In this document: positions 8,224 through 16,350 of the stretch, piece by piece
Position numbering within the stretch: the stretch's first letter is position 1
Layout: the number at the start of each line of letters is the position of its first letter
From: Paenibacillus sp. OK003
GTDB lineage: Bacteria; Bacillota; Bacilli; Paenibacillales; Paenibacillaceae
Direction of reading: 5' to 3'
Assembly: GCF_900109515.1 (NCBI RefSeq)
Contig: NZ_FOBD01000003.1
Coordinates: 372,001 to 436,000, forward strand
Length of the DNA: 64,000 nucleotides
The notes under the pieces: model-generated
Database searches by the model: none
What the model was told of the DNA's origin: nothing
What the model saw: the letters and a program-made list of their open reading frames with translations, nothing else
Program-made: the position numbers and the translations under genes

Positions 8224-9300
8224 TCAGGTCGTCACGCCGTTACCAACGGATGATTGACTGAACTCAGCCTGTTCCAAAATGGTAATATTAGCTGGAATGC
8301 GATCCGAAGGCTCAAGTGTAGATTGAAGCTGCCGCACTTTGTGCAACACTTCCTTATTCGGAAGGAAATGCTGAGAACGGATGAAACGAATCGTTTTGGT
8401 TTTGGCACGCATGACAATGGAATCGGTCTCTGCCCGGTCATCTGCGAGGTAACGCACTCCCCCAAGAATTTCACCAGGGGTAACACCAGTTGCTGCAAAA
8501 ATAACGTCCTCCGTGCCGATCATATCCTGCATCGTTAATACTTTGTAAGGATTGTCGATTCCCATTTGCAAGCAGCGCTGGAATTCGTCTGCGTTCGCAG
8601 GCATTAGGCGACCTTGAATCTCGCCTCCCAGGCAGGACAAGGCTGCAGCAGCAAGCACACCTTCCGGTGCTCCGCCTGATCCGACATACAGATCAATTCC
8701 CGCCTCTGGAAACGCAGGCGCCATTGCACCAGCAACGTCACCATCACTGAGGAACTTGATCCGCACACCAACCTTGCGCAATGTCTTGATCGTACTTTCA
8801 TGTCGTACACGGTCCAGAATCATGACAGTCAGATCTGAGATGTTTTTGTTCAATGCTTCAGCAGCTTTTTCCAATGTCACTTCCACCGGGTCTTCGATAC
8901 TGACCTTGCCCACCAGAGCCGGCCCTACAGCCAGCTTCTCCATGTACATATCCGGTGCGTGGAGCAGGTTGCCTTTTCCCGCCACTGCAATAACCGATAA
9001 AGCGTTGTTCAGACCCTTGGCCACAATCTCTGTACCTTCCAAAGGATCTACAGCCACATCAACCTCGGGTCCCTCAGCGTTGCCGACTTCCTCGCCGATA
9101 TACAACATGGGTGCTTCATCCATTTCTCCTTCACCGATTACCACCGTGCCGCGAATGGACACGGAATCGAACATGGCGCGCATAGCCAAAGTAGCCGCCT
9201 CATCTGCACTGTTCTTGTCGCCCCGCCCCATCCAGGGTGCAGAAGCTAACGCAGCCAATTCTGTTACTCGGACAATTTCCAACGCCAGTTCGCGTTCCAT
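8224..9300 (-). CDS. glpX: Class II fructose-1,6-bisphosphatase
   Basis: A 358-residue GlpX-type enzyme. It hydrolyses fructose 1,6-bisphosphate to fructose 6-phosphate in gluconeogenesis and needs a divalent metal. The lithium-sensitive phosphatase signature appears as DPLEGTEIVAKG near residue 85, with GEGEMDEAPMLYIGEE upstream supplying metal-binding acidic residues. SDGDVAGAM and GSGGAPEGVLAA are further family blocks. The start ATG 9300 (MERELALEIVRVTE) is chosen because GGAAGTGGG lies just upstream and it matches the usual family N-terminus; an in-frame start 33 bases further up lacks support. The gene is monocistronic as far as can be seen, with a repeat and a terminator in its 3' region. 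Confidence 0.93.
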   Translation of the reverse strand: MERELALEIVRVTELAALASAPWMGRGDKNSADEAATLAMRAMFDSVSIRGTVVIGEGEMDEAPMLYIGEEVGNAEGPEVDVAVDPLEGTEIVAKGLNNALSVIAVAGKGNLLHAPDMYMEKLAVGPALVGKVSIEDPVEVTLEKAAEALNKNISDLTVMILDRVRHESTIKTLRKVGVRIKFLSDGDVAGAMAPAFPEAGIDLYVGSGGAPEGVLAAAALSCLGGEIQGRLMPANADEFQRCLQMGIDNPYKVLTMQDMIGTEDVIFAATGVTPGEILGGVRYLADDRAETDSIVMRAKTKTIRFIRSQHFLPNKEVLHKVRQLQSTLEPSDRIPANITILEQAEFSQSSVGNGVTT

Positions 9301-9919
9301 TTTTCCCACTTCCTTTCCAGTTTCCAAAAGCATACATTGAAAGCGGTACTAAATCCATCGCAAATGCATATGAAATTGATCTAAAACGGGCGAGATAGCC
9401 CGATTTTGAGAAATTAGTTCATTCTGTCCCTCGTCGATAAATGAACACATTTACACATCATTGAACATGCCATTTTACAAGTCTATTCCACCGGATAAAA
9501 CAGGTTTGAAGCAGTCGATTCATCTTACATTTTCAGAAAATTTATATTCATCGCATTGAGAGTGAAGAAAGAAACAACTCAGAGCATTTAATTTCATATA
9601 ACAAGCATTTTAAGATAGTAATATTACATTCACTAAGAGAAATATCATCCATTCTCATGCTGACCGAAAACGATTTACTATAAGGTCGTTACAATCAATC
9701 CTACACTGCCAAAGTAACAATTTGAAGACGTTATAAGAGGAGCATTTTATTCAAAGATTCAAACCGAAAATCCACTCAAATCCTGCTCTATCCGCCCCTT
9801 AGAGATCGTTAGCAATATAGATACAGCTTATAGAGGTCATCGAAAATAATAAGTTTACATAATAAATATTACGTTTAATAAATACTCCAATTTTCAATGT
9901 TGTGTCTCAAAAGGTCAAT
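9301..9919. other. Intergenic stretch without recognisable gene
   Basis: About 620 bp of AT-rich sequence upstream of glpX. I found no open frame with a convincing ribosome binding site, no tRNA shape and no clear riboswitch. It may hold the glpX promoter but I could not pick one out with confidence. Confidence 0.5.
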
Positions 9920-9953
9920 TCACCCCCCATCTTTATGTACCACATACACATAA

Positions 9954-10118
9954 TCAGGTTGTTGATCCAAACTTTTTCCAATGACAGACAGATGATGCCT
10001 CCATTAATTGAATAGAAACTTTTGGCGCCTGATCTCCCTGTAGGGTCTGACAACCCGTTAGCAATAGGATAACAATTAGCAGCAATAAACGTGTGGCTGG
10101 TGGAAACCGTTTGGACAT
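9954..10118 (-). CDS. Small lipoprotein, possibly frameshifted
   Basis: This 54-residue reading frame starts at ATG 10118 with AAGGAGA placed 8-9 nt upstream. It begins MSKRFPPATRLLLLIVILLL and has a clear lipobox, LLTGC, with Cys23 as the lipid-modified residue. The current frame ends after HWKKFGSTT. In the +1 frame the sequence continues SVIGKSLDQQPDYVYVVHKDGG to a stop at 9920-9922. Removing one copy of a TGTC tandem pair (plus strand GACAGACAGA at 9983-9992) joins the two frames into a 65-residue protein. Either the short form is real, or a 4-bp duplication has broken the gene. Function unknown. Confidence 0.55.
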   Translation of the reverse strand: MSKRFPPATRLLLLIVILLLTGCQTLQGDQAPKVSIQLMEASSVCHWKKFGSTT

Positions 10119-10223
10119 TTGAGTTTCTCCTTATCGATTCTTTTGTATAAAAGAGTTTGCTCTTACTACACCTTTCATTCTATTATAAGTTACTTTTCCA
10201 AAATGGAAATCATTAGAAAATAA

Positions 10224-10264
10224 AGACCGAGCGAAACGGAGATATGTCCTCCAGCGCCCGGTCT
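10224..10264 (-). terminator. Terminator of the pucCDE transcript
   Basis: AGACCG at 10224-10229 and CGGTCT at 10259-10264 form the base of a hairpin helped by GCG/CGC above it. On the minus strand a T-rich run (CTTTATTTTC) follows. It lies 20 bp after the pucE stop. Confidence 0.7.
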
Positions 10265-10284
10265 TCTTCAATTCCGTTGTTCAA

Positions 10285-10815
10285 TTACAGGTCAATTACT
10301 TTCTTCTCTTCCGTTGCTAAAATAGATGATGATAAACAGGTTTCTCCAGCGGTACGAACTGCACGAAGAATGCCTCCATATCCGGTACAGCGGCACAGAT
10401 TACCGCATAACCCTGTTTCAATCTGTTCCTGATTAGGCTGCGGATAGCGATCCAGTAATGCCTTGGTGGAAATGACCATCCCGGGCGTACAATACCCGCA
10501 TTGGAAGCCGCCCTCCTCCACAAAAGCCTGTTGAATCGGATGCAGCTTGCCTTCCTCTTCACCGTGTAACCCTTCTATTGTCGTTATCTCGCTTCCAATA
10601 CATTGATAAGCCATAACGAGACAGGAATTGACGGGCTCGCCATCCATCAGTACCATACATGCACCGCAGCGGCCGACTTCGCAGGAAACTTTTGTTCCGG
10701 TTAGATTCAAATGCGAGCGCAGTACATCCACAAGACGGGTCGTTTGTGCGATGTGCAATGGTTTCTTTTCCCCATTCACAACGGCTGTCCAGAAATTGCC
10801 CAAAGGTTCAGTCAT
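10285..10815 (-). CDS. pucE: Xanthine dehydrogenase, 2Fe-2S subunit
   Basis: A 176-residue iron-sulfur subunit with two 2Fe-2S domains. The plant-ferredoxin-like N-terminal cluster is bound by CEVGRCGAC plus a later Cys (VNSC). The C-terminal four-helix cluster domain shows FQCGYCTPGM and GLCGNLCRCTGY. It passes electrons from the molybdenum centre in PucD to FAD in PucC as xanthine or hypoxanthine is oxidised to urate. The start overlaps the pucD stop by 4 nt (ATGA), and a terminator follows. It is the last gene of the pucC-pucD-pucE transcript. Length and motifs match B. subtilis PucE. Confidence 0.93.
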   Translation of the reverse strand: MTEPLGNFWTAVVNGEKKPLHIAQTTRLVDVLRSHLNLTGTKVSCEVGRCGACMVLMDGEPVNSCLVMAYQCIGSEITTIEGLHGEEEGKLHPIQQAFVEEGGFQCGYCTPGMVISTKALLDRYPQPNQEQIETGLCGNLCRCTGYGGILRAVRTAGETCLSSSILATEEKKVIDL

Positions 10816-13145
10816 GATGATCTCACTCCTTCCTGAAGCGAGACGCCCAGTGGTTTGATTAATTGATCGCGCGGAACCGGTAAACGATTAACCCACACAC
10901 CTGTAGCCTGATGAATCGCAGCAGTAATGGCCGGAGCAAGCGCTACCGAACCAATTTCACCAATCCCCCGTGGCCCAAACGGATCGCCCTCTGGCAGGTC
11001 TTCAATTGCCTCCACCTCCAGGTTGGTGTGAATGTCGCGAATCGTCGGAATCAGATAGGTGTCCAGATTGGTTGTCATATAGCGACTGTCTTGCATCAGG
11101 GCGTCCTCGGTCAATGTAAAACCCAGAGCCATTACGCTCCCGCCTTCGATCTGTCCGATAAATCCCATTGGATTGATGACAGGGCCAGCAGCTACCACAT
11201 GCCTCGTATCCAGCAATTTGGCTTCTCCGGTTAGCGTGTTTACCTCCACCTCTGCTGCTACTGCCGCATACGTATACAGATAATGCCCACCCACAACATG
11301 GTCCGGCGTGGTCGGATATTCAAATTGAGTATCAAAAATCCAATCTTCTGCTTCTCCATGCTTCGCTAGATCAACATAAGAAACAAGAACTTTGGAATTC
11401 ATCGTCGGTTCATTCGCTGTAACTTCTGGAGAAAGCTGATCCTTGCGCCATACTCCCTCTATTCCAGTAATCAGTTCGTCAGCCGGAATTCCTGACAAAG
11501 CAGAGGCTGCCGACAAGATTTTGGAGCGGAATGGTGCCTGTAATCGCTGAAGAGCCATCCAGGCCATCGTCGTTGAACGCGAAGCGGTGCTTGAACCACT
11601 GTGCGGCACTCGATCGGTATCCCCAATGATGATGCTCAGATCGGAGGTTGAGCACTGGAACAGATCACAGAGAATCATTTCCAGCGTGGCAATGAGTCCC
11701 TGACCAAATTCTTCGTAGCTGAATGCCACTTCAATCTTACCTTCGGCATTCAGGGATAAACGGCCGCCCGCCGGATCGGGAATACCATAACCAAGCCCTG
11801 CTCCGTGCATGGCGATGGCTGCACCCACACCACGTTTAATCCAGGGAGGCAGAGTGGGATCTGCCGGGGGATGCTGATGTTTTTGCCATAACTCCGAACG
11901 CTCCATCGCCTCCCATACTTGCGACAGTCCATCCGTGACCAGAATACGTTGATTCAATGGTCCAAGAGCATGCTTTTCCCTCATATTGCGTCTCCGAAAT
12001 TCCCAAGGGTCCATATCCATAATCTCGGCGAGTCGATCCATCTGACCCTCCATTGCAAAGATTGCCTGATTCCCGCCAAATCCACGAAACTCTCCCGACA
12101 CCCCATTATTCGTATATACCGAGACGCCCTCCACATCTACGTGGGGAATAGAATAAGGCCCGAGACAGTGTTCTGTGCAAAAATTCAGGACAGGTGCCCC
12201 TAGCGTCGCATATGCTCCGGTGTCTGCGGTAATGCGGACTCGGTGAGCCTGAATCATGCCCTCACGGCTGATTCCGGTCTGCATTTCAATTTTCATCGGA
12301 TGGCGCTTCAAGCCTGCACGTACGGATTCTTTGCGTGAATTGTGCATTTTCACAGGGCGCCCGGACCTTAATGCAAGAAGCGCCCCATAAGGCTGTACAT
12401 TCAGCTCATCTTTCCCGCCAAAAGAACCGCCTATCGGAGACGAGACCACCCGGATATCCTCTTCGGAACACCCAATGATTCGGGCAAGCTGCATCCTGTC
12501 CTTGTAACCATGCTGTGTGGCCGCGTAGACATGAAGTCTCCCACGTTCATCAGGAACAAATAACCCGCCTTCCGTCTCCATATAAGCATGCATCTGGCGA
12601 GGGGTATAATAAGTCTCACTCACAATATGTTCGCATGCAGCAAAGCCCTCATCTACATTGCCTCGTTTGATTTCGGTACGGTGCAGAACATTGCCGGGAC
12701 CATGTTCATGGAGCTCAGGTGCACCGGGCGCCAGTGCAGCCTCCGGGCTGTCCAGCGGAGTCCATTCTTCGTACTCAACCCGGATTGCATCCAGAGCGAG
12801 CGCTGCACGTTCCGGGGAGTCCGCAGCAACTGCGGCAATGGCATCACCGACATAACGAACGACATGCTCGCAAAATACAGGCTGATCCGGAGTTGCAATG
12901 CCAAACAGGTTCAAACCGGGCACATCTTTCGAGGTGAGTACGGCAAATACACCCTCTATAGCCTCCGCTCCGGTTATATCGATAGACAATATGCGGGCAT
13001 AGGGGTGAGAGCTTCGAAGGACCCTTCCATGGATCATATCGGGCAGCGTCATGTCTGTCAGATATTGAAGCTGTCCTGTTACTTTGCCTACCCCATCTGG
13101 CCGCAGATGCCAGCGTTTCCCACTACTATCCCGATTCAACAGCAT
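10812..13145 (-). CDS. pucD: Xanthine dehydrogenase, molybdenum-binding subunit
   Basis: A 777-residue catalytic subunit of the xanthine dehydrogenase family that binds molybdopterin cytosine dinucleotide. Recognisable blocks are GKVTGQLQYLTDM at the N-terminus, GGSFGGKDELNVQPYGALLA around residue 240, GEFRGFGGNQAIFAMEGQMD near 355, and a C-terminal GPRGIGEIGSVALAPAI carrying the catalytic Glu (GIGE). Start ATG 13145 is preferred because AAGGGGAG lies 7 nt upstream; a further upstream in-frame ATG at 13223 would overlap the end of pucC and lacks a site. It lies between pucC and pucE in one operon. Family members also include other hydroxylases, but the surrounding purine genes make xanthine the best substrate. 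Confidence 0.92.
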   Translation of the reverse strand: MLLNRDSSGKRWHLRPDGVGKVTGQLQYLTDMTLPDMIHGRVLRSSHPYARILSIDITGAEAIEGVFAVLTSKDVPGLNLFGIATPDQPVFCEHVVRYVGDAIAAVAADSPERAALALDAIRVEYEEWTPLDSPEAALAPGAPELHEHGPGNVLHRTEIKRGNVDEGFAACEHIVSETYYTPRQMHAYMETEGGLFVPDERGRLHVYAATQHGYKDRMQLARIIGCSEEDIRVVSSPIGGSFGGKDELNVQPYGALLALRSGRPVKMHNSRKESVRAGLKRHPMKIEMQTGISREGMIQAHRVRITADTGAYATLGAPVLNFCTEHCLGPYSIPHVDVEGVSVYTNNGVSGEFRGFGGNQAIFAMEGQMDRLAEIMDMDPWEFRRRNMREKHALGPLNQRILVTDGLSQVWEAMERSELWQKHQHPPADPTLPPWIKRGVGAAIAMHGAGLGYGIPDPAGGRLSLNAEGKIEVAFSYEEFGQGLIATLEMILCDLFQCSTSDLSIIIGDTDRVPHSGSSTASRSTTMAWMALQRLQAPFRSKILSAASALSGIPADELITGIEGVWRKDQLSPEVTANEPTMNSKVLVSYVDLAKHGEAEDWIFDTQFEYPTTPDHVVGGHYLYTYAAVAAEVEVNTLTGEAKLLDTRHVVAAGPVINPMGFIGQIEGGSVMALGFTLTEDALMQDSRYMTTNLDTYLIPTIRDIHTNLEVEAIEDLPEGDPFGPRGIGEIGSVALAPAITAAIHQATGVWVNRLPVPRDQLIKPLGVSLQEGVRSS

Positions 13146-13213
13146 ACTCTCTCTCCCCTTTCTCCCTAAAAAAACGTTAGGCTCACGCTTTACTTCTCCA
13201 AAATGGTTTTCAT

Positions 13214-14128
13214 CTATGAGCAAAGCGCTTCCCAGAGTCCGGCACCGAGCATATTACCTGCCGTTTGCTTACGGTACTGTTCTGTAGCAAATGCATCGCT
13301 ATAAGTCACGAATTCCGAAGCTGCCGAGGCAGCTAGCGATGAAGCTTGCATAACAGAAGCCTCCACGCCAAGAAGCAACTTTTCCGACTCCGTAAGTCGC
13401 ATGGCCATGCCTGAACCTCCACCTGCAGCGATCGCTATTTTATTCCAGCGGCCATCTGCATCCACTTCTCCGTGAAATGCAATCGTCACCAGCGATGCTG
13501 TAAAGGTCTCCCGCCGACCCAGCTTGCGGTAAAATGAAATTTCACGCGTCGCAGATGCCCGCTCGCTGGTGACATCAGGGAAAGGCGTATGTTTCATCGG
13601 AATATGAATGGATATTAACACATCATTCGGATTGCGACTGCCGTCACGGCCGCCGTTCAGCCAGGACAAAAGACTGAACATCTCCATGCCGTTGTCCGTC
13701 ATCCAGTACAGCTGAGCATCGTAGACAAGCAGTGCGGGGATGGAGTCGCCTACTCCCGATACAATATTGCCACCGATGGTCGCCACATTCCGAATAGACG
13801 GAGCGGCTATAGCATTCATTGCAGACTGTAACAAGGGTAGCTGTTGCAGAAGAACGTCGGTGGCACAATGACTTAACCGCGTCAGTGCTCCAATGACAAG
13901 TTCATCCCCATCCACATATACGCCGTTTGCACCTGGAATACGGGCAAGACTGATCATATGCTCAGGTACAGGAACAAGGCCGCCCTCCCACTGAGTACGC
14001 AATAATGTGGCCCCTGCTGCAAAACAATATTTCCCGGACAGTTCACTCTTTAAAGCTTGAAGCTCATCTAGATTAACGGGCTGCCAAACGGTTGGCTGCG
14101 CTCCAGATCCATATGCCGGCATGACCAT
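13214..14128 (-). CDS. pucC: Xanthine dehydrogenase, FAD-binding subunit
   Basis: A 304-residue FAD subunit (CoxM/PucC family). The FAD-binding loops AGATLLRTQWEGG (residues about 38-50) and ATIGGNIVSG (about 110-119) are both present. The C-terminal CO-dehydrogenase-flavoprotein domain follows. It transfers electrons from the iron-sulfur subunit to NAD+. A GGAGATGGAAGG stretch serves either ATG at 14128 or the next one two codons later. It is the first gene of pucC-D-E; a sigma-A-like promoter lies about 80-105 bp upstream. Confidence 0.92.
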   Translation of the reverse strand: MVMPAYGSGAQPTVWQPVNLDELQALKSELSGKYCFAAGATLLRTQWEGGLVPVPEHMISLARIPGANGVYVDGDELVIGALTRLSHCATDVLLQQLPLLQSAMNAIAAPSIRNVATIGGNIVSGVGDSIPALLVYDAQLYWMTDNGMEMFSLLSWLNGGRDGSRNPNDVLISIHIPMKHTPFPDVTSERASATREISFYRKLGRRETFTASLVTIAFHGEVDADGRWNKIAIAAGGGSGMAMRLTESEKLLLGVEASVMQASSLAASAASEFVTYSDAFATEQYRKQTAGNMLGAGLWEALCS

Positions 14129-14205
14129 CCTTCCATCTCCCTTCTCTACCTGGAATCTGTCTGCGGGGTGTTGGATATGATCGAATGATCCAAATAATTC
14201 TTCAA

Positions 14206-14234
14206 ATCATATGTGACTGCAACACTAAGGTCAA
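14206..14234 (-). promoter_or_regulatory. Sigma-A-like promoter for pucCDE
   Basis: On the minus strand TTGACC (plus coordinates 14229-14234) and TATGAT (14206-14211) are separated by exactly 17 bp, close to the sigma-A consensus. The site is 78 bp upstream of pucC and downstream of the pucB terminator, so pucCDE can be transcribed on its own. Confidence 0.75.
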
Positions 14235-14257
14235 TTATCTTGCCATCATTTTGGATA

Positions 14258-14273
14258 AATGTATAAATACATT
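14258..14273. promoter_or_regulatory. Inverted repeat upstream of the pucCDE promoter
   Basis: AATGTAT and ATACATT form perfect 7-bp arms around AA. The centre lies about 30 bp upstream of the -35 box, where an activator would bind. It does not obviously match the published B. subtilis PucR box, so the binding protein is unknown. Confidence 0.45.
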
Positions 14274-14354
14274 GTTTGATTTGTGCCTGATGCATTGTTT
14301 ACTGCGACAAGCTAACACAAGCCATTTCATAACCAATTAGATCAAAACAATAAA

Positions 14355-14383
14355 GAGGCCAACCAGATGGTCTGGCTGACCTC
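14355..14383 (-). terminator. Terminator after pucB
   Basis: On the minus strand GAGGTCAGCCAGA pairs with TCTGGTTGGCCTC (G-U pairs at the mismatches), followed by TTTATTGTTTT. It ends the long upstream purine transcript before pucC. Confidence 0.8.
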
Positions 14384-14436
14384 ATTACTTCGAGAAATAA
14401 TGCACAAGGTATCGCTCCTTCTGCCTTGATTTTCAT

Positions 14437-15081
14437 TCATCTTATGCCATTCACATAATCCAAAATACGTTCCAGCTCTGGTTCGGTATCCGCATCCCAA
14501 AAGCTAAAATCAGACAAATATACATGCGTACCTGTATACTTGGCATTGCGCATGATTTTTCGCGCCCCTTCATCTCCGCTGAGCGACAAAAGAGGCCCCA
14601 GCATATGCTCACGAAAGGCAACTGGAGGCTTGCCTCCACCGCCATCCGTAGCTGCTGCATAATCACACAGTTTGTTGGCAGCTAACGACTCCGCAACCCT
14701 GTTAATATCTTGTGCCTGCAATAGCGGCTGATCTGCCAAAATCATCATCACACCTTCTGGCTTGTATGCTATAGCAGACAGAAGGCCACAGTGAAGGGAC
14801 ATGGCCATACCGTATGCATAATCGGTACAGATTGCTATTTGAAGCCTCGTCCTCGTATCTGGAGTACAACCATATGATGCTGCATTGAGCCACATGGAGG
14901 GCATCCATGCCAATGAATCCTCTGGTTTGACCACACAAATGACTCTCTCCAAATCGGAATTCAAGGCGGCTTCCAATGTCCAAGCGGCCAAACATCTTCC
15001 GTCAGGCATGACGATAGACAGTTTATTCCGCCCCATTCGGGTGCTCTTACCTGCCGCTAGCACGATGCCCGTCAGTCGCAT
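14437..15081 (-). CDS. pucB: Molybdenum cofactor cytidylyltransferase-like protein (NTP transferase)
   Basis: A 214-residue MobA/MocA-like nucleotidyltransferase. The signature GIVLAAGKSTRMGRNKL at the very N-terminus binds the nucleotide, and MILADQPLL near residue 105 carries the metal-binding Asp. By family knowledge it attaches CMP to molybdopterin to give the cytosine dinucleotide cofactor used by PucD. The start ATG 15081 has AGAGGGGG upstream and lies inside the end of pucA, overlapping it by 35 nt, so translation is probably coupled. It is followed by a terminator. Confidence 0.88.
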   Translation of the reverse strand: MRLTGIVLAAGKSTRMGRNKLSIVMPDGRCLAAWTLEAALNSDLERVICVVKPEDSLAWMPSMWLNAASYGCTPDTRTRLQIAICTDYAYGMAMSLHCGLLSAIAYKPEGVMMILADQPLLQAQDINRVAESLAANKLCDYAAATDGGGGKPPVAFREHMLGPLLSLSGDEGARKIMRNAKYTGTHVYLSDFSFWDADTEPELERILDYVNGIR

Positions 15082-16222
15082 GTGCAATCCCCCTCTGTAC
15101 GTTGCGACGCTCTGCGGTAACAGCTGCACGTTTACAGGCAATAAGTTCTGCTGTAATACTGATTGCGATCTCTTCCGGTCCGTCGGCACCAATGGTCAAG
15201 CCGACGGGTGAATGCAAATGTTTTAATGGAGGGAGATTGTTCAGCAAACGTGCTGTACGTGTTCTGGAGCCCATAATGCCAAGGTATGCATAATTCCGAG
15301 CCTCAAGTAATTCAAGAAACTCCCGTTCTCTAAGAAATTGATGACTCATCAATACGATATAATCCCCGCTTTGGATATCCAGTACAGGCATGATCTCACG
15401 AGGGAAACCGAGGACAAGCTCAACACCCGGAAAGCGTTCAGCGGTGCACAAAGTTTCTCTCCAATCAGCTACAACCACGCGAAAGCCTGCTGATTTGCCC
15501 AGACGGGCGACCGGGATCACATCATTTCCGGCTCCAATGATAATCAGACGGGGTTTGGGCACGTATTTTGCAGAGATCTGTAAAGGGATATCCCACTTCT
15601 CCACCTCAGTCAATCCATCCCTCTGAATATCACTCTCTCCAGAATTAGATGTGAGATCATCAGCTTCAGACGAATGAATAACGACCAATGATAGTCGCGG
15701 TGTGTCGTCAGTAATCATTGTATTTATTGGATTTAGAGAAGCTCCCTTGGCAGCTGGAGAAGGGTATAATACGGTCTGGCTTTCTGCATCCTCAGCAGGC
15801 TGAATCACATAATGAATCCGTGTGTATTGATTGTAGAATGAACGGGTTAGCTCCACAGCTGAGCCAGTTTGAAAATACGCATGCATATGAGACAAGATCG
15901 ACCTGAGTTCACCACATACCGGCTCAAGCAGCACTATAATTAACCCGCCGCAGCCAATCGTTTCCCCCCAGGACAGATCATCTTCCGGACGCATATCATA
16001 CTCCACGAATTCCAACTGCTGTGTATCCAGCACACGGTCCACTCTAGCCTGTAGATCACTCTCCAGACAACCTGGACTGATACTGCCATACATCACACCT
16101 TCTTCGGTCAAAAGCATAGAGACTCCCTGCTTACGGTAAGCATGACCTTCTACCTTAACCGCTGTTGCGAGAACACAGCGCGGTTCCCGCGCTGCAATTG
16201 CACACAGATCATGCATTTCCAT
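15047..16222 (-). CDS. pucA: XdhC/CoxI family xanthine dehydrogenase maturation protein
   Basis: A 391-residue XdhC-type protein. The N-terminal XdhC/CoxI domain shows GHAYRKQGVSMLL and GSISPGCLESDL, then CGGLIIVLLEP. The C-terminal Rossmann domain starts LIIIGAGNDVIPVARL near residue 240 and includes YLGIMGSRTRTARLL and the closing PVGLTIGADGPEEIAISI block. These proteins bind molybdenum cofactor and insert its sulfurated form into xanthine dehydrogenase. It overlaps pucB by 35 nt and follows the amidohydrolase gene by 128 bp in the same direction. Confidence 0.9.
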   Translation of the reverse strand: MEMHDLCAIAAREPRCVLATAVKVEGHAYRKQGVSMLLTEEGVMYGSISPGCLESDLQARVDRVLDTQQLEFVEYDMRPEDDLSWGETIGCGGLIIVLLEPVCGELRSILSHMHAYFQTGSAVELTRSFYNQYTRIHYVIQPAEDAESQTVLYPSPAAKGASLNPINTMITDDTPRLSLVVIHSSEADDLTSNSGESDIQRDGLTEVEKWDIPLQISAKYVPKPRLIIIGAGNDVIPVARLGKSAGFRVVVADWRETLCTAERFPGVELVLGFPREIMPVLDIQSGDYIVLMSHQFLREREFLELLEARNYAYLGIMGSRTRTARLLNNLPPLKHLHSPVGLTIGADGPEEIAISITAELIACKRAAVTAERRNVQRGIAHATDGHRASGR

Positions 16223-16350
16223 CGTGTCTCCATCCTTTCAGGGATTTGAATCCGAATCCGAAGAAGCGACTCAGCACTTCTTAGCGAAGAGTGAATGTCC
16301 AACATCTGCTCAGACCGTTCATTGGATGAGTTTCATCCGCTTGCATTCGA

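Noticed and set aside
9301..9953. Additional small genes upstream of glpX
   Set aside because: Several short frames exist but none has a convincing ribosome binding site or protein-like composition.
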